NCBI RefSeq assembly: GCF_030733745.1
Contig: NZ_JASHIK010000011.1
Coordinates: 62,001 to 126,000 of the forward strand
Direction: 5' to 3'
Length of the DNA: 64,000 nt
From: Stappia sp. MMSF_3263
GTDB taxonomy: Bacteria; Pseudomonadota; Alphaproteobacteria; Rhizobiales; Stappiaceae
Below the pieces are notes generated by a model. That model had not been told where the DNA came from and did not search any database. It saw only the letters and a program-made list of their open reading frames with translations. This document shows positions 42,904-52,063 of this stretch, in pieces. A program made the translations under genes and the position numbers. Every line of letters starts with the position of its first letter. Position 1 is the first letter of the stretch.

Positions 42904-43884
42904 TTATTTCGTCGCCTGAATGCGCGCGACCATGTCCTTCAGCTTGTCGGAGGTCACGTATTTCTCGTAGACTGGCTTCATCGCATCGATGAAGGGCGTC
43001 TTGTCGATATCGGTGATGATCTCGACGCCGGCCTCGCGAACCTTGGCCTCTGAGGCGGCCTCGCGCTCGGCCCACAGCTTGCGCATGTGCGGGACGGAGT
43101 CCTTCGCCGCCTGGCGGACGATCGCCTGGTCCTCTGCCGAGAGCTTTTCCCAGGACTTCTTCGACATGACGAGGACTTCCGGCACGATCAGGTGCTGGTC
43201 GAGCGTGTAGTACTTGGCGACCTCGAAATGACCGGAGCTCTCGAAGGACGGCCAGTTGTTCTCGGCACCGTCGATGACGCCGGTCTGGATCGAGGAATAG
43301 ACCTCGCCATAGGGCATCGGCGTGGCGTTGGCACCGAGGGCGCTGACCATGTCGACGAAGAGGTCCGACTGCATGACGCGGAACTTCATGCCGGAGAGAT
43401 CGGCCATGGACGCGATCGGCTTTTGGCTGTTGTAGAAGGAGCGCGAGCCGCCGTCATAGAAGGCGAGGCCGATCAGGTCGTGATCGGCGAAGGCTGCGAG
43501 GATCTCCTCGCCGACGGGGCCGTCCATGACCTTGTGCATGTGCTCGACCGAGCGGAAGATATAGGGCAGCGAGGGGATCTGGGTCTCCTCGATGATGTTG
43601 TTGAACGGCCCGAGCGACACGCGGTTCATGTCGATGACGCCGAACTGGGTCTGTTCGATCGTGTCCTTCTCCTGGCCGAGCTGGGCGGAGTGGAACACCT
43701 CGATGCCGAGGCGGCCGTTGGTGCGCTCCTCGAGCAGCTTGCCCATATGCTTGACGGCCTCCACCGTCGGGTAGCCGTCCGGATGGGTGTCGGACGACCG
43801 CAGCACCATGTCCGCGGCCTGCGCGGACAGCGCGGATGCGGCAAGCAGCGTGACCGCCGCCGTCAGGTTCTTCCAATGTTTCAT
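42904..43884 (-). CDS. TRAP transporter periplasmic binding protein for uronates (DctP family)
   Basis: The 326-residue protein has a Sec signal ([17 protein letters not shown]...SAQAAD) and the DctP fold with [20 protein letters not shown] (binding Arg) and [22 protein letters not shown]. The latter resembles TRAP proteins for hexuronates. ATG 43884 is chosen; ATG 43911 would add nine residues before the signal. It lies between uxaC and the permease genes, so a galacturonate/glucuronate-type ligand is likely. Confidence 0.92.
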   Translation of the reverse strand: MKHWKNLTAAVTLLAASALSAQAADMVLRSSDTHPDGYPTVEAVKHMGKLLEERTNGRLGIEVFHSAQLGQEKDTIEQTQFGVIDMNRVSLGPFNNIIEETQIPSLPYIFRSVEHMHKVMDGPVGEEILAAFADHDLIGLAFYDGGSRSFYNSQKPIASMADLSGMKFRVMQSDLFVDMVSALGANATPMPYGEVYSSIQTGVIDGAENNWPSFESSGHFEVAKYYTLDQHLIVPEVLVMSKKSWEKLSAEDQAIVRQAAKDSVPHMRKLWAEREAASEAKVREAGVEIITDIDKTPFIDAMKPVYEKYVTSDKLKDMVARIQATK

Positions 43885-43916
43885 GCTCGTTCCTCCCTTG
43901 AGCAGTGACAACCGGG

Positions 43917-45323
43917 TCAGAGCTTGTAGGCGGCCTTGACCAGGGTATAGGTGAGGTCGCGGGCGACCTCATATGCCTCGCTTTCGCCAAGCCGTCCCGA
44001 GACGACGAGGCTGGCGAGGAAAGCGGCATCGACCCGACGCGCCACGTCATGGCGGGCGGGGATGGAACAGAAGGCGCGGGTGTCGTCGTTGAAGCCGACC
44101 GTGTTGTAGAAGCCGGCGGTTTCCGTCGCCATCTCGCGAAACCGGCGCATCCCTTCCGGGCTGTCGTGGAACCACCAGGGCGGGCCGAGGCGCAGCGCGG
44201 GATAGACGCCGGCAAGCGGCGCCAGTTCGCGGGCGTAGGACGTCTCGTCCAGGGTGAAGAGGATGATCGTCAGGCCGGCTTCCAGACCGACAGCGTCAAG
44301 CAGCGGCCTCAGCGCGTGCACGTAGTCGGTGCGGGTGGGGATGTCGAAGCCCTTGTCGCGGCCGTGGCGGGCCATGATGGCATGCGAGTGGTTGCGCAAG
44401 GCGCCCGGATGGATCTGCATCACCAGCCCGTCGTCGAGGCTCATGCGGGCCATCTCGGTGAGCATGTGGGCACGGAAGCAGTCGGCTTCCTCCGCATCGC
44501 AGCGACCGGCAAGGGCCTTGTCGAATAGCGCGGCGGCGGCCGCCTGCGACAGGTTCTCGGTGCGTGCGTTCGGCACGCCATGGTCGGTCGAGGTGGCGCC
44601 GTGAGCCTTGAAGAAGCCGCGCCTGGTCCGGTGCGCGGCGAGATAGCCGGTCCAGGTCGCGCCGTCCTCGCCGGTCAGTTCGCCGAGGCGGGCGACGTTG
44701 TCGGCAAATCCCTCGAATTGCGGGTCGATGACGGCGTCGGGCCGGTAGGTGGTGATGACGCGTCCCGACCAATTACCCTCGCGAATGACACGGTGGTGGT
44801 CGAGCGGATCGAGGGCGGATTCCGTGGTGGCGATGACCTCGATGTTGAAACGCTCGAACAGCGCCCGCGGACGGAATTCGGGCCGGGCGAGACAATCGGC
44901 GATGTGGTCGTAGCTGGCATCGGCCGTTGCCGCCGACAGGGGCGCGTCAATACCGAAGACGTCCTGGAAGGCGTGGTTGATCCACATCGCCGAGGGGGTG
45001 CCGCGGAACAGGTGGAAGTTCTGCGCGAAGAGGCGCCAGATCCGGCGCGGGTCCTGCTCGGTGTCGCCGCCGTCGGCGCGGGGCACGCCAAGATCGGTGA
45101 GCGTGATCCCTTGTGAGCACAGCATGCGGAAGACGTAGTGGTCGGGCACCACGAAGAGGCGCGCGGGATCGGGAAAGGGCGTGTTCAGCGCGAACCAGGC
45201 CGGATCGGTGTGGCCATGGGGACTGACGATCGGCAGGTCGCGGATCGAACGGTAGAGCGTGCGGGCAAGGCCGCGCGTCCGCTCATCCGCCGGGAACAGC
45301 CGGTCATCGTCCAGTAACGGCAT
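43917..45323 (-). CDS. uxaC: Uronate isomerase
   Basis: The 468-residue amidohydrolase-fold enzyme isomerises D-glucuronate to D-fructuronate and D-galacturonate to D-tagaturonate. Family marks are [16 protein letters not shown] (metal His pair), [45 protein letters not shown] and [16 protein letters not shown] 45323 is preceded by GGGAGGAC. It is the first gene of the minus-strand operon, divergent from the GntR regulator. Confidence 0.96.
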   Translation of the reverse strand: MPLLDDDRLFPADERTRGLARTLYRSIRDLPIVSPHGHTDPAWFALNTPFPDPARLFVVPDHYVFRMLCSQGITLTDLGVPRADGGDTEQDPRRIWRLFAQNFHLFRGTPSAMWINHAFQDVFGIDAPLSAATADASYDHIADCLARPEFRPRALFERFNIEVIATTESALDPLDHHRVIREGNWSGRVITTYRPDAVIDPQFEGFADNVARLGELTGEDGATWTGYLAAHRTRRGFFKAHGATSTDHGVPNARTENLSQAAAAALFDKALAGRCDAEEADCFRAHMLTEMARMSLDDGLVMQIHPGALRNHSHAIMARHGRDKGFDIPTRTDYVHALRPLLDAVGLEAGLTIILFTLDETSYARELAPLAGVYPALRLGPPWWFHDSPEGMRRFREMATETAGFYNTVGFNDDTRAFCSIPARHDVARRVDAAFLASLVVSGRLGESEAYEVARDLTYTLVKAAYKL

Positions 45324-45387
45324 TCCAGTCCTCCCGGAAGGTGTTGCCGAGGCCACCTTCTTTTTGGGTGGCGATCAAGCTAGTAAT

Positions 45388-45399
45388 CTAATATGTTAG
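45388..45399. promoter_or_regulatory. Candidate GntR operator upstream of uxaC
   Basis: CTAA-TATG-TTAG is an inverted repeat in the only AT-rich part of the 276-bp gap between uxaC and the GntR gene. It may be the regulator site for the uronate operon, and may also overlap promoter hexamers. Confidence 0.4.
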
Positions 45400-45599
45400 T
45401 CCGCAAGTTGAGTCAACGCCCTCCCGGCCGGCTACGACGAATTGTCAAACCGGTGGCCAGTCTGTAGGACGAGGCGTCCGCGGAGGCTGCGGGGAGGCGA
45501 CACCTCGGCTCCCGTTCCCGGCATCGGGCCGGGAGCAGGGCGGACACGGGCGGAACCCGCCGCACAAGACGGGGCCGCGCCACAGGGAGAGACAGGCGG

Positions 45600-46301
45600 A
45601 TGACGGAACAGATCAAGCTTCGGGCGCTCGACATGTCGCGCGTGCCGTCCGTGACCGATCTCGTCTTCGCCGAGCTCTACAACCGGGTTGTCGATCTCGA
45701 CCTTCTGCCCGGGACCAAGCTGTCGGAGGCGGAGGTTGCCAAGCGCATGGGGGTCAGCCGCCAGCCGGTGCGCGATGCCTTCTACCGACTGTCGCAGCAA
45801 GGGTTCGTCTCGATCCGCCCGCAACGGGCGACGGTGGTGACCCCGATCTCCATCGAGGCGGTGCACCGGGCGCGCTTCATTCGCACCGCGCTGGAGCTTG
45901 AGACGGTGCGCGCGGCGATGGCGAGGATGGTGGCGAGCGACATTGCGGAACTCGAGGTGCTGCTAGGCGAGCAGAAGAAGGCAGTCGACCGGGACGATCG
46001 TTCCGGGTTCCACGCGCTTGACGACGCCTTCCACAACCGCATCTGCGAGATCGCCGGCCACGGCCATGTCTGGGCGCTGATCCGAGATCACAAGGCTCAT
46101 ATGGACAGGGTGCGCTACCTGTCGCTGCAGAACGGCGCGCAGCTGGCGCTGGACGACCACATCGAGATTCTCGGTGCGCTGCGATCGGGCGACGAGGAGG
46201 CCGCGATCGTGCGCATGCGGGCGCATCTGGGGCGCATCGCCGGGATCATCGAGGAGATCCGGGCGGCGCATTCGGAGTATTTCGATCCGGACGAAGTCTG
46301 A
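45600..46301 (+). CDS. GntR-family regulator (FCD), probable uronate-operon repressor
   Basis: The 233-residue regulator has a winged helix (LPGTKLSEAEVAKRMGVSRQ, PVRDAFYRLSQQGFVSIRPQ) and an FCD effector domain with the metal-site residues in HALDDAFHNRI and a later HIEIL. It is divergent from uxaC and the kdu/uxu operon, the position expected for a UxuR/KdgR-type repressor relieved by a uronate intermediate. It also resembles other FCD regulators of sugar acids, so the ligand is inferred. Confidence 0.9.
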   Translation: MTEQIKLRALDMSRVPSVTDLVFAELYNRVVDLDLLPGTKLSEAEVAKRMGVSRQPVRDAFYRLSQQGFVSIRPQRATVVTPISIEAVHRARFIRTALELETVRAAMARMVASDIAELEVLLGEQKKAVDRDDRSGFHALDDAFHNRICEIAGHGHVWALIRDHKAHMDRVRYLSLQNGAQLALDDHIEILGALRSGDEEAAIVRMRAHLGRIAGIIEEIRAAHSEYFDPDEV

Positions 46302-46339
46302 GGCGCGGTCCCGCTTCTCCCGTTCGGAGCCCGCGCCAG

Positions 46340-46358
46340 GCGACCGGCTTCCGGTCGC
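46340..46358. terminator. Hairpin in convergent gap (weak terminator candidate)
   Basis: GCGACCGG-CTT-CCGGTCGC is a perfect 8-bp stem with a 3-nt loop, placed between the converging GntR and ABM-domain genes. It lacks a T-run on either side. Confidence 0.45.
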
Positions 46359-46646
46359 TCAGACCTGGCGGAAGTAGCCCGAGACGGGCGCGCTCGCGAG
46401 AAGGCTCTTAATCCTCGCCCATGTGCCGTCCGCGACCAGCGCTTCCACATGGGTCTGGTGGTTGTCGCGGCTCTCCCATGTTTCGATGAGCGTGAAGCTG
46501 CCCGGCTCCTCGGTGTGCTGCAGAATGGTAACCCCGAGGCATCCGGGTACGTTGGGCAGATCGGTTTTCACACCCTCCATGACAGCCTGAAACGCGTCAC
46601 GGCTTTCGGGGGCGGCGGTGAACTGGACGACGACGCTGACGGGCAT
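46359..46646 (-). CDS. Antibiotic-biosynthesis-monooxygenase (ABM) domain protein
   Basis: The 95-residue ferredoxin-like-fold protein starts MPVSVVVQFTAAPESRDAFQ and has SFTLIETWESRDNHQTHV, the standard ABM/YgiN pattern. Such small dimers act as quinol or heme-free monooxygenases, or as aldehyde- and lactoyl-type detoxifiers. ATG 46646 gives the usual length. It follows the AraC gene on the same strand by 122 bp and may be its target. Substrate unknown. Confidence 0.85.
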   Translation of the reverse strand: MPVSVVVQFTAAPESRDAFQAVMEGVKTDLPNVPGCLGVTILQHTEEPGSFTLIETWESRDNHQTHVEALVADGTWARIKSLLASAPVSGYFRQV

Positions 46647-46768
46647 TGGTTTCCTTCCGGTTTGCAAGGGGCAGATCCGGAATTGCAGGTACGGCGGACC
46701 GCCGCCCATGAACAGGCCGTTTCCTGCGAAAGACCGACCCGATTCTGCGGAACCGGATGCTTCGCGGT

Positions 46769-47677
46769 TCAGGATCGGCCAGGCCGGCTCGTGAGCGCCT
46801 GCATGTGGCGCGCATAGGCACGAGGGGAAAGTCCGAAGACCTCCCTGAAGTCGCGCGTGAAATGCGCATCGCTGGCATAGCCTGCCGCGTCGGCGGCCAT
46901 GGACACGGTGGCGGTCGTGTCGATCAGCAACAGACGCGCCTGCTCCAGGCGGAGCTGCTTGCGATAGCGCATCGGGGAAACGCCGAGAAAGGCACGAAAC
47001 CGGTGCGCGAAATGAGACGGGCTCATCGCCGCCTGGGCGGCTATTTCCACGATCGTCAGTTGGCGCATGGCGTTGGCCTCGATGAAGCGCATGGCTGCCA
47101 CAAGGCGGCTGTCCTGGCGTGTGACGGAGGTGCGCAGGATCCCGGCGGCCTCGCAGCGCAGCAGCCTGTAGCAGATTTCGCGCAGGCAGGCGGGCGCCAG
47201 CATTTCGCGGTCGGCCGGATCGTCGAGACATTGAAGCAGACGCAGCAATGCCGCCGCGAGATCGCCGGTGACGTCACCGCAAAAGACAGCCGGTTCCGGC
47301 ATGCGCGCGGCTTCGGCACCTGCGTGCCCGGCCTCGGTGAGCTCGATCAGCGTTCTTGCCACCAGATCCGGTGGCAGTTGCAGCTTGAGCGCGACATAGG
47401 GATCGGACGCGGAGGCCTCGACGAGGGCGTCGTAGGGACGTTCGCCATGAAGGACAAGGAAGCGGCGCGGGTCGTTCACCAGCCGTTGCCCACCGACCGA
47501 GACGGACTTGCTGCCGGAGGCGGCGACCGCCACGGACATGCCCGCGTTGCGACCGCGATGGTAGGGCAGTGGCCTGTCGACGCGCATGACCCAGACGCCA
47601 GGCAGGGGCGTCAGCGTCACACCTTCCTCCCTGGCGAGGCCGCGGATCGTCTGCAACAGGGGGGCGATGTCGTGCAA
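46769..47677 (-). CDS. AraC-family transcriptional regulator (AraC_N type)
   Basis: The C-terminus holds two helix-turn-helix units (RQLTIVEIAAQAAMSPSHFA and VSMAADAAGYASDAHFTRDF followed by GLSPRAYARH). The N-terminal half is an AraC_N cupin-like domain (VAVAASGSKSVSVGGQRLVN, DPYVALKLQLP). There is no ATG near the expected start; the frame is open to an ATG at 47956 that would run into the divergent gene. I place the start at TTG 47677 because homologous domains begin there, but the N-terminus is uncertain by tens of residues. Likely regulates the ABM gene and possibly itself. Confidence 0.8.
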   Translation of the reverse strand: MHDIAPLLQTIRGLAREEGVTLTPLPGVWVMRVDRPLPYHRGRNAGMSVAVAASGSKSVSVGGQRLVNDPRRFLVLHGERPYDALVEASASDPYVALKLQLPPDLVARTLIELTEAGHAGAEAARMPEPAVFCGDVTGDLAAALLRLLQCLDDPADREMLAPACLREICYRLLRCEAAGILRTSVTRQDSRLVAAMRFIEANAMRQLTIVEIAAQAAMSPSHFAHRFRAFLGVSPMRYRKQLRLEQARLLLIDTTATVSMAADAAGYASDAHFTRDFREVFGLSPRAYARHMQALTSRPGRS

Positions 47678-47907
47678 GGCGCTGAAACCGATATGCCAGG
47701 TGGGGGGAAGCGGACGGTCAACGCTTAGAGCGGGCGGTGCGGTTTTACAATCTTGTGGCGGTACCCGGGCAACGTGGTTCCTGCCATCCTGCCACGGCGC
47801 ATTGCGGTCCCAAGCGGGGCGATTTGCCCCCCTGTACTGTGGACAGACGGGCCAAATGCGGTCAGATTGCACCACTTTCCGAAGGTTGCATATTACGGGA
47901 AACAGCA

Positions 47908-49623
47908 ATGGTCGACAAAGCGGGCGCGCGACACGGTTCGGTGGTGTCCGAGGCACTGCGGTCCCTGAGGGCGGCGCTTGCGGGCACCGGTGGCCTCAGC
48001 CTCCTGATCAACCTGCTGATGCTGACCGGCCCGCTGTTCATGCTTCAGGTCTATGACCGGGTTCTGGCCAGCGGGTCCGTGCCGACACTGGTGGTGCTCG
48101 GCGGGCTGACGGCGGTGCTGTTCATCTTCTTCGGCCTGTTGGAAATGCTGCGCGGCCGCATCCTCGCCCGCCTCGGGCAAAGGGTCGATGCCAGGCTCTC
48201 GGCCATTGCCTACCGGGTGTCGAACCGCCTGCCGTTGATGCTCGGCCAGCGCGGCGAGGTGGTGCGCCCGGTCCAGGATCTCGACGCGCTGCGCCATTTC
48301 CTGTCCGGCGCCGGCCCTTCTGCGATCTTCGATCTGCCCTGGATGCCGGTCTACCTGGCGATCGTCTATCTGTTCCACCCCGTGCTCGGCTATGTGGCGA
48401 TTGCCGGTGCGCTGGTGATCTGCGCGTTGATCGCGCTCAACGAGGCCTTTTCGCGCGGGCCCGCTGCGGAGGCTGCGCGCGAGGGCGCGCTGAGGTCCGC
48501 CCATGTGGAGACAGGCCGGCGCAATGCCGAAGCCGTGCGCGCCATGGGCATGGGTGAGGCGCTGAAGACGCGCTGGGAGGAGGCGAACGACCGTTTCCTG
48601 GTCAAGCAGCGTATCGCGACCGACCGGATGACGCTGTTCGGCTCCACCATCAAGGCCTTCCGCTTCCTGCTTCAATCGACAATTCTCGGTGTCGGCGCCT
48701 GGCTTGCCATCGGCCAGGAGATCACGCCGGGCGTGATGATCGCCGCCTCGATCCTGACCTCGCGGGCGCTGGCGCCGGTCGAACAGGCAGTCGGTCACTG
48801 GCGCGGTTTCGTGACCGCACGGCAAGGGCTTGCCCGCCTGCGCCAGACGCTTGGCGACGAGACGCTGGCGGAACCGCGCCTGGCCCTGCCGCTGCCGGAG
48901 AAGAGCCTGAAGCTGGAGCAGGTCTTCTGCGCGCCGGTGGGCCTGCGCGAGCCGCTGGTGCACGGGGTGAGCTTTGTGCTCAATGCCGGCGACGGGCTCG
49001 GCATCATCGGCCCCTCGGGCTCTGGCAAGTCGACGCTGGCTCGGGCCATTGTCGGCGTTGTGCCGGCGATGCGCGGGGCGATCCGGCTGGACGGGGCCGA
49101 GCTTTCCCAGTGGCCGGACGAGCGTATCGCCCGTTTCATCGGCTATCTGCCGCAGGACATCCAGCTGTTTGACGGCACGATCGCGGAAAACATCGCCCGC
49201 TTCGATCCGCAGGCGCGCGACGAGGACGTGATCGAGGCGGCGAAGCTGGCCCAGGTGCACGAGATGATCGTTGGGTTGCCGGACGGCTACAACATGCCGA
49301 TCGGCGGTGCCGGACTGACGCTGTCGGGGGGGCAACGGCAGCGGATCGCGCTCGCCCGCGCGCTGTACCGCAATCCTTTCCTCGTGGTGCTCGACGAGCC
49401 GAACTCGAATCTCGACGCGGACGGCGAGGCGGCCCTGACCCAGGCGGTCGCGGCTTTGCGCCAGAAGGGTTCGATTGTCATTGTCATCGCCCACCGGCCG
49501 AGCGCGATCGCCGCCGTCGATACGATCCTGCTGCTCCAGGAGGGACGCGTCGTTGCCCTCGGACCGAAGAGCGAGATCCTGAAGCAGGTGATTGCGCCGG
49601 CGCGGCAGCAGGGGGTGGCCTGA
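47908..49623 (+). CDS. Type I secretion system ABC transporter (PrtD/HlyB family, no peptidase domain)
   Basis: The 571-residue protein has a six-helix membrane domain (LINLLMLTGPLFMLQVYDRV at the start) and a nucleotide-binding domain with [33 protein letters not shown] and the IAHRP H-loop. Lack of an N-terminal C39 peptidase places it in the PrtD-like subgroup that exports RTX-type proteins with a C-terminal signal. ATG 47908 gives the usual N-terminus. The partner fusion protein starts 1 bp after its stop. Confidence 0.93.
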   Translation: MVDKAGARHGSVVSEALRSLRAALAGTGGLSLLINLLMLTGPLFMLQVYDRVLASGSVPTLVVLGGLTAVLFIFFGLLEMLRGRILARLGQRVDARLSAIAYRVSNRLPLMLGQRGEVVRPVQDLDALRHFLSGAGPSAIFDLPWMPVYLAIVYLFHPVLGYVAIAGALVICALIALNEAFSRGPAAEAAREGALRSAHVETGRRNAEAVRAMGMGEALKTRWEEANDRFLVKQRIATDRMTLFGSTIKAFRFLLQSTILGVGAWLAIGQEITPGVMIAASILTSRALAPVEQAVGHWRGFVTARQGLARLRQTLGDETLAEPRLALPLPEKSLKLEQVFCAPVGLREPLVHGVSFVLNAGDGLGIIGPSGSGKSTLARAIVGVVPAMRGAIRLDGAELSQWPDERIARFIGYLPQDIQLFDGTIAENIARFDPQARDEDVIEAAKLAQVHEMIVGLPDGYNMPIGGAGLTLSGGQRQRIALARALYRNPFLVVLDEPNSNLDADGEAALTQAVAALRQKGSIVIVIAHRPSAIAAVDTILLLQEGRVVALGPKSEILKQVIAPARQQGVA

Positions 49624-49624
49624 A

Positions 49625-50947
49625 ATGACACGCGGTGACACGGTGTCCGAAGCGACCAGCGACCGCATGCTGACGCGTAGCATTCGCCGGCATCTCCTGG
49701 TGGCACTGGTGCTTGCCTTCCTGCTCGTTGGCGGCGTCGGGGCCTGGGCGGCGCTGACGGAAATTTCCGGCGCCGTGGTGGCGAGCGGTACGGTGGTGGT
49801 GGAAAGCAACGTCAAGGATGTGCAGCACCGCGAGGGCGGCATCGTCGCCGAGGTGCTGGTGCGCGACGGCGACAGGGTCGCGGCGGGCGACCTGCTGGTG
49901 CGTCTCGACGACACGGTGACGCGCGCCAATCTGGCGGTGATCACCCGCCAGCTTGTCGAGCTTGGCGCGCGCCAGGCGCGGCTGGTGGCCGAGCAGACCG
50001 GCGAGGGGGGAGTGGATTTTTCGACCGGCGGTTATGACGGGCCGGGCCGGGCGGAGATCGAGGAGAGCCAGCAGGCCCTGTTCGCGGCACGGAGCAGCAC
50101 GCTTGCCGGTCGCAAGCAGCAGCTCGGCGAGCAGATCGTCCAGTTCGAGCGCCAGATCGAGGGCTTCGCCGCGCAGCGCGACGGAAAGGGCGAGGAAATC
50201 CGGCTGATCGAGGATGAGCTGCGCGACCTGGAGGACCTGTTCGCCAGAAAGCTGATTTCCCGCAACCGGGTGACGGCGCTGCGGCGCGACCGGGCACGGC
50301 TGATCGGCGAGCGCGGCGGCTACGTGGCGCAGATCGCGCAGGCGCGGGAGGCGATGAGCGAGCGGCGCATCCAGGTGCTGCAGCTGGACGACGAGCGCCG
50401 CGCCGAGGTCTTGCAGGAACTCCAGGAGGTGCGTGCCCGTATCGCCCAGCTGGAGGAGCAGAAGATCGCCGCCGAAGACCAGCTCAGCCGCATCGAGATC
50501 CGCGCGCCGCGCGGCGGCTACGTGCACCAGCTTGCCGTGCACACGATCGGCGGCGTGGTGGCGCCGGGCGAAACGGTGATGCGCATCGTCCCCCAGGCCG
50601 ACCAGCTTGTCGTCGAGGCGCAGATCCCGCCGATCAGCATCGACCAGATCGGTACCGGACAGAAGGCGCGGATCCGCTTTCCGAGCTTCGACCAGCGGGT
50701 GACGCCCGAGGTGCTGGCGCATCTGGCCAGTATCGCGCCCGACCTCAGCCGGGACGAGCGCACAGGCACGGACTACTACACCGCCCGGCTGACCATCGAC
50801 GAGGGAGAGCTTGCCAAGCTCGACGGCAAGGCGCTCCTGCCCGGCATGCCGGTGGAGGTTTTCGTGGAGACCCAGGAGCGCACCGTGCTCTCCTATCTGG
50901 TCAAGCCGCTCGGCGACCAGATCGCGCATGCCATGCGCGAGCGCTGA
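49625..50947 (+). CDS. Type I secretion membrane fusion protein (HlyD/PrtE family)
   Basis: The 440-residue protein has a short cytoplasmic tail, one membrane helix (LLVALVLAFLLVGGVGAWAAL, here split at its ends), a lipoyl-like half (VQHREGGIVAEVLVRDGDRV), a long coiled coil (about residues 115-280) and the closing lipoyl half and beta-barrel (IRAPRGGYVHQLAV). It bridges the ABC transporter to a TolC-type channel. Neither TolC nor an RTX substrate is encoded nearby, so both must come from elsewhere in the genome. Confidence 0.93.
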   Translation: MTRGDTVSEATSDRMLTRSIRRHLLVALVLAFLLVGGVGAWAALTEISGAVVASGTVVVESNVKDVQHREGGIVAEVLVRDGDRVAAGDLLVRLDDTVTRANLAVITRQLVELGARQARLVAEQTGEGGVDFSTGGYDGPGRAEIEESQQALFAARSSTLAGRKQQLGEQIVQFERQIEGFAAQRDGKGEEIRLIEDELRDLEDLFARKLISRNRVTALRRDRARLIGERGGYVAQIAQAREAMSERRIQVLQLDDERRAEVLQELQEVRARIAQLEEQKIAAEDQLSRIEIRAPRGGYVHQLAVHTIGGVVAPGETVMRIVPQADQLVVEAQIPPISIDQIGTGQKARIRFPSFDQRVTPEVLAHLASIAPDLSRDERTGTDYYTARLTIDEGELAKLDGKALLPGMPVEVFVETQERTVLSYLVKPLGDQIAHAMRER

Positions 50948-50980
50948 GCGACGCTCTTCCGCCGTTCTTGCGAAAACGGC

Positions 50981-52063
50981 TCAGGTCACGCGGCCGCGCG
51001 CGGGAATGGCGATCTCCTCGATGGTGCCGTCGGGCCTTTTCAGGAAGGCGGTGTCGAAGAGGTTGGAGACCACGCAGACATGGTTCGGCACGATATGGAC
51101 ACGGTCGCCGACCGCAAGGCTGCCGGCGGGTGTCTCGATGGTGCCATGCTCCTCGCTGAGCGCGACGATCCTGGCCTGCGGATGGCCGATGAGGCTCCCG
51201 TGATCGGTCAGGCCTAGAAGATCCGAGGACAGGGCCTTGGACCCGGCGTCGACGATGGCGCGGGTCGGCGTCGGTAGGCTGACCACGGTGGCCTCGACGA
51301 CGAGGGCGCAGTCCTCAAGCGTGCAGGCGCCGCGTTCCACCAGCGAGCGGTCATTGTAAATATAGGTGCCGGCCCGGTACTCGGTCACAAGGCTCTTTTC
51401 GCCGTTCGGTGCGCCTGCCGACCACATGTCGGGCGAGCCGCCCGAGGAGATTTCCGGACAGGCAATGCCGCGCTCCGCCAGAGCCGCAAGTGTTACGCCC
51501 ATGAAGCGCTCGACATCGGCCGCCCCGCCGGGGGCAGGGTAGGTCATCAGTCCGGCGAAGACGAGGCCGGCAGCGGTGTCGATCCGCGCGGCCAGCGCCG
51601 CGGCCTCTTCCGGCGTCTGCACACCGCAGCGCCCGGCGCCGGTGTCGCACTCGACCATCACGTGAAGTTTTGCGGGCCCGTCGGCGAAAGCCGCGGCGAG
51701 ACCGTCGACGGTGACCGTGCTGTCGGCGACGACCGCAAGGCGCTTCAGTCGACCGGCCAGCGCCTTGAGGCGGGCAAGCTTGGAGGCCCCGAGAATGTTG
51801 AAGGTGATGAGGATGTCGTCGAGCCCGGCATCGGCCATCACCTCGGCCTCGCCGATCTTCTGGCAGGTGATGCCCCGGGCGCCGGCCTCGATCTGAGCCT
51901 TGGCGAAGAGCGGCAGCTTGTGCGTCTTGATATGCGGGCGCGACTTGACGCCATGGCCTTCGAGATGAGCCTGGAAGCGTGCGATGTTGCGCCGGGCGAC
52001 GGCTTCGTCGATGACGACGGCCGGCGTTTCGGCGATGGGGCTTTCGGGCGCTTCAGCGCGCAT
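50981..52063 (-). CDS. DSD1 / D-threonine aldolase-fold PLP enzyme
   Basis: The 360-residue protein is a fold-type III PLP enzyme. The Schiff-base Lys lies in SRPHIKTHKLP, and a metal site His-x-Cys is visible in HIVPNHVCVVSN. These are the marks of the D-serine dehydratase/D-threonine aldolase family. It would dehydrate or cleave D-3-hydroxyamino acids. ATG 52063 overlaps the MlrC-like gene by 11 bp and it is the last gene of the dpp operon. A dehydratase would release an enamine, the substrate of RidA encoded at the other side of the divergon. Aldolase and dehydratase cannot be told apart by eye. Confidence 0.86.
   Translation of the reverse strand: MRAEAPESPIAETPAVVIDEAVARRNIARFQAHLEGHGVKSRPHIKTHKLPLFAKAQIEAGARGITCQKIGEAEVMADAGLDDILITFNILGASKLARLKALAGRLKRLAVVADSTVTVDGLAAAFADGPAKLHVMVECDTGAGRCGVQTPEEAAALAARIDTAAGLVFAGLMTYPAPGGAADVERFMGVTLAALAERGIACPEISSGGSPDMWSAGAPNGEKSLVTEYRAGTYIYNDRSLVERGACTLEDCALVVEATVVSLPTPTRAIVDAGSKALSSDLLGLTDHGSLIGHPQARIVALSEEHGTIETPAGSLAVGDRVHIVPNHVCVVSNLFDTAFLKRPDGTIEEIAIPARGRVT

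Noticed and set aside
47893-49944. Very long open frame (683 codons) antisense to the type I secretion genes
   Set aside because: High-GC third positions create long antisense frames opposite real genes. The translation is rich in Arg, His and Ala with no family motifs, while the sense strand shows a complete ABC transporter and fusion protein.
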